The notes beneath the pieces are model-generated. The model saw only the letters and a program-made list of their open reading frames with translations, did no database searches and had not been told where the DNA came from. From Desulfovermiculus halophilus DSM 18834 (GTDB lineage: Bacteria; Desulfobacterota; Desulfovibrionia; Desulfovibrionales; Desulfothermaceae), in assembly GCF_000620765.1 (NCBI RefSeq), contig NZ_JIAK01000016.1:1-64000 (forward strand): DNA of 64,000 bases. The letters are read 5' to 3'. Position 1 is the stretch's first letter; each line of letters opens with the position of its first letter. A program made the translations under genes and the position numbers. This document shows positions 16,926 to 24,096 of this stretch, piece after piece.

Positions 16926-18266
16926 ATGAACACGACGTGGCACCAGATTCAAGCAGACCTGCAAAAATCACTCAAACCCGGAATTTTTCAGGTGTGGATT
17001 AAGCCCTTGCAGGCTGAGATCCAGGAAAAGACCATCTACCTGACGGCTCCCAATGAGTTCGTTGCCTCCTGGGTCAGAGACCGGCTGCGGGACACGATTG
17101 TCCAAGCTGCGGCGTCCACTCTGGGATATATCCCGGATATCGCCATTGCGGGCCAAAAATCTGCTGCCCCGGGCAGCCCAAAGCTCCTGCAACCGACATC
17201 GCATCAGCAGCAGGGGCGTCTGCCCGGAAGCGCGTCCAGGCCATCGCCGTCGCCATATAACTGGCGATATAAATTCGACAATTTCGTGGTCGGATCTTGC
17301 AACCAACTGGCCTATGCAGCGTGTTCAGGCCTGTGTACCGACACCTTTCCAGCCGGCAGTGTCTTTCTCTGCTCTTCCCCGGGTCTGGGCAAGACCCACT
17401 TGCTTCATTCCATAGGGTATCATCTCTGCCAGCATAAAAAGCGACATGAGACCAAGGTCTGCTACCTCCCGGCCGAACACTTCGCCAATCAAATGGTCAA
17501 AGCCATCAAGCAGCGGGATGTGGAGACCTTCAAGGCCAGATACAGGAAGAACGTGGACGTCCTCTTATTGGAGGATGTGCACTTCTTTCAGGGCAAGGCC
17601 AAAATGCAGGAGGAACTCCTGTCCCTGATCAAAGATCTGGGCGATCAGGGAAGCAAGGTTGTCTTCTCCAGCTCATTTCTGCCCAAGGAGCTGGGAAAGG
17701 TAGACAGTCAGCTCACCTCCTATTTCTGTTCCGGAGTATTGGCCCCGATTCAGCAGCCGGACCTGGACTTTCGGGTCAGGCTGCTGCAAGCAAAAGCCCA
17801 AAGCAAAGGACTCCGGCTCTCGGACTCCTTGTGTCATCTCATAGCATCCACAATTCGGTCCGATGTGCGGCAGCTGGAAAGCTGCCTGCACAACCTCTCC
17901 CTGAAGGCAAATCTCCTGCAGGAGCCGGTCAACGAGGAAATGACCAGGGATGTCCTGCAGAACTACAGCCAGGAAAATACAACCCCGGATATGGAGGACA
18001 TTATTGACTGCGTCTGCCGTGCATTTGATATGCCGTTGAATATGCTGCAGTCCAAAAGCAGAAAACGATCTATTGTATCCGCCAGGAATACTGCCTTTTA
18101 TATGGCCAGAAAATACACAAGTCTTTCCCTGAAAGATATTGGCAGCCAATTCAACCGCCGCCACTCAACTGTTTTGAAAGGAATTACAAATGTGGAGCGG
18201 GAAATAAGCAAAGACAGTGCATTAGGGCATCAAGTCCTGCGCATCATGGATCAATTAGTCAAATAA
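16926..18266 (+). CDS. Divergent DnaA paralogue
   Basis: The 446-residue protein has the full DnaA layout: domain I (1-75), linker (80-112), AAA+ domain (115-325) and a C-terminal DNA-binding domain (355-446). Key positions differ from initiator DnaA. Walker A reads SSPGLGKT (150-157) instead of GGxGLGKT. Walker B is LLLEDVHF rather than LLIDDIQF. Sensor 1 reads FSSSFLPKEL instead of LTSDRxPKE. Box VII is DSQLTSYF, with Gln262 and Tyr266 where E. coli has Arg281 and the arginine finger Arg285. The DNA-contact motif is RRHSTV instead of RDHTTV. No dnaN follows. A regulator or accessory factor seems likelier than the main initiator; Lys156 suggests ATP may still bind. Confidence 0.88.
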   Translation: MNTTWHQIQADLQKSLKPGIFQVWIKPLQAEIQEKTIYLTAPNEFVASWVRDRLRDTIVQAAASTLGYIPDIAIAGQKSAAPGSPKLLQPTSHQQQGRLPGSASRPSPSPYNWRYKFDNFVVGSCNQLAYAACSGLCTDTFPAGSVFLCSSPGLGKTHLLHSIGYHLCQHKKRHETKVCYLPAEHFANQMVKAIKQRDVETFKARYRKNVDVLLLEDVHFFQGKAKMQEELLSLIKDLGDQGSKVVFSSSFLPKELGKVDSQLTSYFCSGVLAPIQQPDLDFRVRLLQAKAQSKGLRLSDSLCHLIASTIRSDVRQLESCLHNLSLKANLLQEPVNEEMTRDVLQNYSQENTTPDMEDIIDCVCRAFDMPLNMLQSKSRKRSIVSARNTAFYMARKYTSLSLKDIGSQFNRRHSTVLKGITNVEREISKDSALGHQVLRIMDQLVK

Positions 18267-18303
18267 ACGAACGGCCGCAGTAAATACTGCGGCCGTTCGT
18301 TTA
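18264..18303 (+). terminator. Perfect hairpin terminator overlapping the dnaA-like stop codon
   Basis: A 19-bp perfect inverted repeat, TAAACGAACGGCCGCAGTA with its complement, has a 2-base centre. It begins with the TAA stop of the dnaA-like gene. The rightward arm ends in CGTTTATTT. Confidence 0.85.
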
Positions 18304-18470
18304 TTTCCGGACAGTGCCCTGCACGACACATTCTCAATGTGAGGTTGCCCACGAATGCACTCCGGATGCACGCAAAACATCTCCAAGAAATGAGCATCCT
18401 GTTGCGTGCTTTGGGCAGGATGCACTGGTCAAGATGTGCTGAAGCACTGTTTCCCGGTACTGCCTCCGGT

Positions 18471-18746
18471 TTAGAGCCGAAGCTCGAATGCTGCATACTC
18501 TTTATCGTAGTCCATCCATTTGGTTTCCACATTGTCCACCCGGCTCATAGTTGACCCGGAGGCCAGTTTCCCCTTCAATGCCTGCAGGGCCTCATCTGGT
18601 CCTTGAGCCAGAACTTCCACCCGGCCGTCATCCAGATTGCGGACCCAGCCCTTCAGGCCCATATTTTCCGCTTGCCCCTTGACCCAGGACCGAAAGTTGA
18701 CTCCTTGAACCTTGCCGGATACCAGACAATGCAAGCTCTTGGCCAT
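18471..18746 (-). CDS. acyP: Acylphosphatase
   Basis: Acylphosphatase hydrolyses the carboxyl-phosphate bond of acylphosphates in the cytosol. The 91-residue product has the phosphate cradle GKVQGVNFR with catalytic Arg19, and GWVRN with Asn37, then DGRVEVLAQG. Length and order are typical. The ATG at 18746 was chosen over an upstream in-frame start at 18779 because AAGGAG sits 8 bases before it. The gene converges with the dnaA-like gene and has the small ORF at 18818 divergent from it. Confidence 0.95.
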   Translation of the reverse strand: MAKSLHCLVSGKVQGVNFRSWVKGQAENMGLKGWVRNLDDGRVEVLAQGPDEALQALKGKLASGSTMSRVDNVETKWMDYDKEYAAFELRL

Positions 18747-18817
18747 GACTTCTTCTCCTTGTTGCGGTGCACAGGACATAATGCCAGAATAGAGGGCATG
18801 TATTATGGAGCCACGGA

Positions 18818-19048
18818 ATGGACTTTATAACCTATCTGCACAATAACGGGTACAGGCCTTTTCGAGGTCATGTCCGGGGGCGGGTGTATGTGTTTTTCCA
18901 CTGCCCGCATCCCCACAAGGGCAGATGGTACGTGAACAAATCCAGGTCAAGCTTTCAATGCGTGGGCTGCTCCTGGCACTGCGAGACCGACGACCCGTCT
19001 GATTTTCAGCTCTTTCTCCCCCTGGGGCCTGATGACCCGCGGTCATGA
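18818..19048 (+). CDS. Small Cys/His-rich hypothetical protein
   Basis: The 76-residue product has a basic aromatic N-terminal half (YLHNNGYRPFRGHVRGRVYV) and a cluster HCPHPHKGRWYV, then FQCVGCSWHCETDD. The Cys and His spacing could bind a metal ion, but no named zinc-finger family is recognised. GGAG lies 7 bases before the ATG, supporting translation. It is divergent from acylphosphatase and runs toward the FAD oxidoreductase. No function is assigned. Confidence 0.5.
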   Translation: MDFITYLHNNGYRPFRGHVRGRVYVFFHCPHPHKGRWYVNKSRSSFQCVGCSWHCETDDPSDFQLFLPLGPDDPRS

Positions 19049-19145
19049 CCGCGTCCCGGACGAATTCCTTCAGGCGATCTGAAGGCTACCTCCGGCCCAG
19101 AGGAGCAGGCCCAGGCCCTGCCGTTCTTTTGAGCTCAAAAAGGCT

Positions 19146-20540
19146 TCATTCGCCGAGCGCCTGCCCGGCGATGGCTTTGGCCGGGATAAGACCTGTTGCT
19201 GCGGCTGCCACGATATTTCCGGCCACTCCCGCTCCGTCTCCGGCAACATAGAGATTGGAGATCTGGGTCTGCAGGCTGCGGTCAGTGGCGATCTGGGTGG
19301 CAAAAAACTTTATTTCCGGAGCATAGAGCAAGGTCTCGTCATTCGCAACACCGGGGACAACCTTGTTCAGCTTGTGGATGCCTTCGACGATATTGGTCAA
19401 GATCCGTTCCGGAAGGGCCATGGCGATGTCGCCGCAGACAACGGCATTCAGTGTGGGCCGGATGTAGCCTTTTTCGATCCTGGACCACGTGCTCCTTCTG
19501 CCCCGTTTGAGATCTCCAAGACGCTGCAGTATCGGCTTTCCGCCTCCGATCAGGGAGGCCAGCCTGGCTATGGACTCGCCATAGGCCTGATTGTCGGTGA
19601 TGGGTTCGGTGAGCACCACCTTGGACAAAAAGGCAAAGTTGGAGTTTTCCGATTTGTCCTGGACATAGGCATGGCCGTTGACGCAAACAAAGCGCTGGTA
19701 GTTCTCCTGGGTGACATACCCCCCGGGGTTGGTGCAGAAGGTCCGGGTCTGATCATCGTATTTTCCGGTCTGGATAAAAAATGTCGGATCGTAAATAATA
19801 TCTGTTACATCCTGCAGGATATCTCTGTGCACTTCAACCCGCACCCCGACCTCGATGCCCCGCTGATTGCGGCCTATTTGGTGCTGGTCGGCCAGAGAGT
19901 TCATCCATTCCGCCCCGCCCCGCCCGGGGGCCAGGATCACCCAGCGGGCGGAGAGGGTCTCTCCGCTGCTGAGGGAGACACCGTGAACCTGCCCGTTGTC
20001 CACGGTCAGACTGGTCACGTTGGTTGCACTTCGGATTGTTACCCCCTGCTCCATTGTCTTTTGGACCATGGTTCCGATATGCCTGGGCAGATTGTCGCTG
20101 CCCAGATGCTTCTGCCTGATCAGCAAGAGTTCAATGCCCTCTTTGCGGGCCTCTTTGCGCAGGTTCTTGGCCTGATCCATATTGGTTGGGTACACCTCTG
20201 CGTCCATATCCATGTGGTTGAAAATGGACTCGGTCTCTTGGATCAGCTCGGTGGCCTCATTCCAGGACATGAATTGAAGCAGGTCGGTCTTGCCCAGCTT
20301 GGGTATGAAGTTCAGCTTGCCGTCGGAAAAGAGCCCGGCCCCGCCGAGTCCGCAGAGGACATTGCATGGTTGGCAACGGGCGCATGTGTGGCTGTCGTTG
20401 ATCGGGCACTTCCGCTCCCAGGGCATGCGGCCCTTGTCAATAAGCACGACCCGAAGGCTGGTGTGCGTGCTCAGATAATAGGCGGCAAAAAGTCCGGCAG
20501 GTCCTCCGCCGACAATAATCACGTCGTAAGTCTGGCTGGT
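19146..20540 (-). CDS. NAD(P)/FAD-dependent oxidoreductase (COG2509-like)
   Basis: The 464-residue flavoprotein has an N-terminal Rossmann fingerprint DVIIVGGGPAGLFAAYYL and a matching C-terminal FAD segment NLYVAGDGAGVAGNIVAAAA. Four Cys occur in CPINDSHTCARCQPC followed by GLGGAGLFSDGKLN, a signature of COG2509-type uncharacterised dehydrogenases. The start at 20540 (MTSQTYDV) fits the FAD motif position better than the longer frame from 20576. It is a cytosolic oxidoreductase of unknown substrate. It is transcribed divergently from the S24-like regulator. Confidence 0.88.
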   Translation of the reverse strand, partial: TSQTYDVIIVGGGPAGLFAAYYLSTHTSLRVVLIDKGRMPWERKCPINDSHTCARCQPCNVLCGLGGAGLFSDGKLNFIPKLGKTDLLQFMSWNEATELIQETESIFNHMDMDAEVYPTNMDQAKNLRKEARKEGIELLLIRQKHLGSDNLPRHIGTMVQKTMEQGVTIRSATNVTSLTVDNGQVHGVSLSSGETLSARWVILAPGRGGAEWMNSLADQHQIGRNQRGIEVGVRVEVHRDILQDVTDIIYDPTFFIQTGKYDDQTRTFCTNPGGYVTQENYQRFVCVNGHAYVQDKSENSNFAFLSKVVLTEPITDNQAYGESIARLASLIGGGKPILQRLGDLKRGRRSTWSRIEKGYIRPTLNAVVCGDIAMALPERILTNIVEGIHKLNKVVPGVANDETLLYAPEIKFFATQIATDRSLQTQISNLYVAGDGAGVAGNIVAAAATGLIPAKAIAGQALGE

Positions 20541-20672
20541 CATCGAGCTTCCCCGGGTTCGGGGCCGGCGTTCCAAGGGATGGGCGTATCCTTTGTCTCT
20601 GTCCGGTTCACTGTGGTTTTCCTCCTGCTCTGTTGTGTTGTTGCTTTCATGCGTGGATGATACACAGAATTC

Positions 20673-21314
20673 ATGGCTTCGTTTACAGAATTCTTCACCC
20701 GGCTCTGTTCGTCAACCCCAATCCGGTCCCAGACCGATCTGGCCCGCCATCTGCACGTCAACCGCTCAGCCGTGACCCAGGCCAAAGAGCGGGGGGCTGT
20801 CCCGGAACGGTGGGTGTACAAGCTGGCCCGGGACTTCTCTCTGGACCCATCCTGGCTGGGAGGAGAAAGCCAGGACCCTGATCACGGGATGTTTTCCGCA
20901 GGGGAATACCTCCCGGTTCCCCTGGCAGAACCCCGGCTGTCCGAAAACGGAGAGCTTGTGCCTGCAGACAGCGGCCAGGACCCGGCCCCGTATGCCTTCC
21001 GTTCCGGATGGCTGCGGGACAAAGGAAGTGCCCACAGCATGGTCCTGCTCCGGGCCGTCGGCAATGCCATGGAACCGACCATCCCCAGCGGAGCCCACGT
21101 GCTCATAGATCAGGAGCAAAAAGAGATCATCTCCGGACGCATCTATGCCCTGGGCATCGACCATTCGATTCTGATCCGCCGGGTTGAGCGCCATCCTGAC
21201 CTTTTCATGCTCATCAGCCCCAACCCTGATTATCCTCCTGTATACGTATCCAAGACCACGCACCTGGTGCACGTCCTGGGGGCCATTGTCTGGGTAGGCA
21301 CAGAATTGCCCTGA
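20673..21314 (+). CDS. CI-type repressor with inactive S24 domain
   Basis: The 213-residue protein has an N-terminal CI-type HTH (QTDLARHLHVNRSAVTQAKE, residues 20-39) and a C-terminal S24/LexA-fold domain. In active family members the nucleophile lies in GDSMEPT-type sequence. Here it reads VGNAMEPTIPSG, with Ala132 instead of Ser. The general-base Lys (VKR in LexA) is replaced by Arg in ILIRRVER (about 169). Self-cleavage is therefore not expected, and the protein may sense something by binding or be constitutive. It is divergent from the FAD oxidoreductase and directly precedes tRNA-Pro. No phage genes surround it. Confidence 0.87.
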   Translation: MASFTEFFTRLCSSTPIRSQTDLARHLHVNRSAVTQAKERGAVPERWVYKLARDFSLDPSWLGGESQDPDHGMFSAGEYLPVPLAEPRLSENGELVPADSGQDPAPYAFRSGWLRDKGSAHSMVLLRAVGNAMEPTIPSGAHVLIDQEQKEIISGRIYALGIDHSILIRRVERHPDLFMLISPNPDYPPVYVSKTTHLVHVLGAIVWVGTELP

Positions 21315-21422
21315 TGGCAAGGTCGAGAGGCACCGCGTTCAGATCTCCTGATCAATTACGGGCGAAAACCGAAAAAAGGTCCTTGCATTTTATATTGTTC
21401 TCAGCTATACATCCCTCTTGCA

Positions 21423-21500
21423 CGGGATGTGGCTCAGTCTGGCTAGAGCGCAGCGTTCGGGACGCTGAAGTCGCAGGTTCGAATCCTGCCATCCCGACCA
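21423..21500 (+). tRNA. tRNA-Pro (CGG)
   Basis: The acceptor CGGGATG pairs with CATCCCG, followed by A and encoded CCA. The anticodon stem CAGCG/CGCTG encloses TTCGGGA, giving anticodon CGG. The T-arm contains GGTTCGAATCC. A terminator follows 9 bases later. Confidence 0.96.
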
Positions 21501-21509
21501 TACACACCA

Positions 21510-21541
21510 GGGTTACAAATCCGATTTGTAACCCTTTTTTT
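21510..21541 (+). terminator. Rho-independent terminator of tRNA-Pro
   Basis: GGGTTACAAAT-CCG-ATTTGTAACCC is followed by seven T. The T-run forms part of the left 8-bp duplication of the adjoining fold-back element. Confidence 0.92.
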
Positions 21542-21544
21542 ATT

Positions 21545-21619
21545 GGTTCTTCGACGTAGCCTGTGGATTTTTGGAGTTTGCCATCTCTTCTGTGTGCCCA
21601 CTTTCTGTGTCGAAAAGCC
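21545..21619 (-). mobile_element. Short fold-back element (75 bp)
   Basis: This complete short copy runs from GGTTCTTCGAC to the near-inverse CGAAAAGCC end. Flanks TTTTTATT (21537-21544) and ATTTTATT (21620-21627) match at 7 of 8 bases. It is inserted in the T-tract of the tRNA-Pro terminator. The internal word TGGATTTTTGGAGTTTGCC is shared with the copies at 36537 and 39049. No protein is encoded; ISL3-like ends suggest mobilisation in trans. Confidence 0.88.
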
Positions 21620-21777
21620 ATTTTATTCCCAAACCACGCGGCGCCTCCCATGTACGAATCCAATGATCTTCTCCCTGGCCGGAAAGGCGGGATGATGACC
21701 TCCAGCGGCAAAGGCGCCTTGCCCATCAAAAGCATGCGTTCCGCCAGGGCGGCCCGGATCAGGGACGGACTGCTCGC

Positions 21778-23946
21778 TTAGTGCGCCGCCTCCTTGCTGC
21801 TGGTCCGAACCGCCTCGTGCACGGCTTTTAGCTCAGCGAGCTCTTCCAGGCAGCGATACAGATGAGAGGAATCGCTGATCTGCAGATTGAGGTATATATC
21901 TGTCCTGCCCTCCACCGAGGAATGGAAATGGCCGGACTCGATATTGACCCCTTCTCGGGCCAAGAGATCGGTTATCTGAGCCAGAACGCCCTTTTTGTTG
22001 TCGCAGACAATCTTGATGGTGGCCGGAAACAGCGCGCTTTCCTCTCCCTCCCAGGTAACAGTGACCAGCCGGGCTGGGCTGAAGTGCTGAATATTCGGAC
22101 AGTCCGAACGATGGACGATCACCCCCCTGCCCCGGCTGATGTAGCCGATAATGGGGTCCCCGGGCACCGGCTGACAGCATTGAGCGAACCGGATCAAAAC
22201 GTCGTCTATGCCTTTGATCCGGACCCCTTCCTTCACCTCTTCACTCTTGCTTTCCTTGTCTTCCTTCGGCTTCTGCTTGGCCTTGGGCTGGCGCTCAGGG
22301 GCCGGAGCTTCCTTGGGCAGCAGACGGTGCAGGACCTGTTTCGGGGTTATCTTGGCATAGCCGACAGCTGAAAGCAGGTCATCCACAGTCTTTAAAGAGA
22401 ACTCGGAGGCGATCTTTTCCAGCTTGCCCTGTTTCAGGGCCTTCTGGAAATTGATGTCCATCCGTCGCCCTTCCTTTTCCAGCATTTCCTTGGCCAGAGA
22501 TATGCTCCGCTCCCTCTCCTGAGTTCGGATCCAGTGCTTGATCCGGGTCCTGGCTTTGGCCGTCTTGACGAACTTCAGCCAGTCCCGGCTCGGATTGCGG
22601 TGTACATTGGTTATGATCTCCACCGAATCCCCGTTTTTGAGCTCAGTATCCAAAGGAACCAGCTTGCCGTTGACCTTGGCGCCGGAACAGCGATTGCCCA
22701 CTTCGGTATGGATCATATACGCAAAATCCACTGGGGTGGCCCCCATGGGCAGGTCCAGGACCTCACCCTTGGGGGTGAACACATAGACCTCATCGTCAAA
22801 GAGGTCCACCTTCAGGGAGGCCATGAACTCCCGCGGATCCTTGAGCTCCTGCTCCCAGTCCAGGATATGCCGCAGCCACACGAAACGCTCCTCATCCTTG
22901 GGCTTGAATGAGGCCGCGTCTTTGTACTTCCAATGGGCGGCGACACCGTATTCCGCGACCTTGTGCATCTCTTCGGTCCGGATCTGGATCTCTATGTGCT
23001 CCCCGTCAGGCCCGACAACCGTGGTATGCAGGCTCTGATACATATTGCCCTTGGGCATGGAGATATAATCCTTGAATCGTCCCGGAACCGGGGTCCAAGT
23101 GGAATGGATGAGCCCCAGCATGGCATAGCATTCCTTGACCGAGCTGACGATGACCCGAAAGGCTATCAGGTCGTACACCTGCTCCAGGGCCAGGTTCTGC
23201 TTCTGCATCTTGTCGTAGATGCTGAATATGTGCTTCTGGCGGCCGCTGACCCGGCCCTGAATGCCGTTGGACTCCAGGATATCCTTTATAATGCTGATCA
23301 CCTGGTCGATATATTCCTTGCCCAGGGTCCGGTGTTCCTTGATCCCGTGCACGATCTGATTGTAGATGTCCGGCTTGAGATACTTCAGGCTCAAGTCGTC
23401 CAGATCCACCTTTATCCTGTACAAGCCGAGCCTGTGGGCCAGCGGGGAGTAGATGTCCATGGTTTCCCGAGCAATGAGCCGCTGCTTGATGGGGCTTTGA
23501 TGCTCCAGGGTGTTCATATTGTGCAGCCGGTCGGCCAGCTTGACCAGTATGACCCGGATATCCTTGGCCATGGCCAGGATCATCTTCCGTATGTTTTCCG
23601 CCTGAGCCTCTTCCTTGGAGTTGAAGGTGACCTTTCCGATCTTGGTCACCCCGTCCACAATGGCAGCCACGTCGTTATTGAACTGCTCGGCCAGCTCATT
23701 GACCTTGACTCCGGAGTCCTCTACAGAGTCATGCAGCAGTCCGGCTGCGATGGTATCGGCATCCAGGCGCATATCCACCAGGATGTTGCATACTTCCAAG
23801 GGATGGGACAGATAAGGCTCCCCGGAAAGGCGGACCTGCCCGGAATGCACGGATGCAGAGTAGACGTACGCCTTTTGGATCAAGGCCAGATGGGAATCGC
23901 TTAAGTATTCTCCGGCTTTTTCCAGAATGTCATTTATTCGAATCAT
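21778..23946 (-). CDS. rel: Bifunctional (p)ppGpp synthetase/hydrolase Rel
   Basis: Rel makes and degrades the stringent-response alarmones. The 722-residue product carries the HD hydrolase domain (LLHDSVEDSG near 70-80), the synthetase domain (GRFKDYISMPKGNMYQSLH), and TGS (VYVFTPKGEVLDLPMGATPV), zinc-finger-like (CCQPVPGDPIIG) and ACT domains. The RFKD motif and intact HD residues fit a bifunctional enzyme. ATG 23946 is preferred; a GTG at 23955 is an alternative in-frame start. A Lys/Glu-rich linker around 570-590 precedes the zinc-finger region. It is the only member of this family in the window. Confidence 0.95.
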   Translation of the reverse strand: MIRINDILEKAGEYLSDSHLALIQKAYVYSASVHSGQVRLSGEPYLSHPLEVCNILVDMRLDADTIAAGLLHDSVEDSGVKVNELAEQFNNDVAAIVDGVTKIGKVTFNSKEEAQAENIRKMILAMAKDIRVILVKLADRLHNMNTLEHQSPIKQRLIARETMDIYSPLAHRLGLYRIKVDLDDLSLKYLKPDIYNQIVHGIKEHRTLGKEYIDQVISIIKDILESNGIQGRVSGRQKHIFSIYDKMQKQNLALEQVYDLIAFRVIVSSVKECYAMLGLIHSTWTPVPGRFKDYISMPKGNMYQSLHTTVVGPDGEHIEIQIRTEEMHKVAEYGVAAHWKYKDAASFKPKDEERFVWLRHILDWEQELKDPREFMASLKVDLFDDEVYVFTPKGEVLDLPMGATPVDFAYMIHTEVGNRCSGAKVNGKLVPLDTELKNGDSVEIITNVHRNPSRDWLKFVKTAKARTRIKHWIRTQERERSISLAKEMLEKEGRRMDINFQKALKQGKLEKIASEFSLKTVDDLLSAVGYAKITPKQVLHRLLPKEAPAPERQPKAKQKPKEDKESKSEEVKEGVRIKGIDDVLIRFAQCCQPVPGDPIIGYISRGRGVIVHRSDCPNIQHFSPARLVTVTWEGEESALFPATIKIVCDNKKGVLAQITDLLAREGVNIESGHFHSSVEGRTDIYLNLQISDSSHLYRCLEELAELKAVHEAVRTSSKEAAH

Positions 23947-24096
23947 CTCGTTCACTGCAAAGGTTAAGGATAAAAAAACAGTGGTTCGTCCTTGCCAAAA
24001 TTCTTAGTCTAGATTATATATTTTGATTGCCCTTGCGCTGAAACTTCCGCCTTAAGCCGACAGAGTGGACTGGACCTGAATGGAGACCGGAACCGT

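Noticed and set aside
19374-20660. 428-codon open frame antisense to the FAD oxidoreductase
   Set aside because: It is the mirror of a well-supported gene in GC-rich codons; the product has no recognisable domain and no ribosome site.
21650-21781. 43-codon ORF (MYESNDLLPG start) converging on rel
   Set aside because: No clear ribosome site, overlaps the rel stop by 4 bases, and no recognised product. Possible but unsupported.
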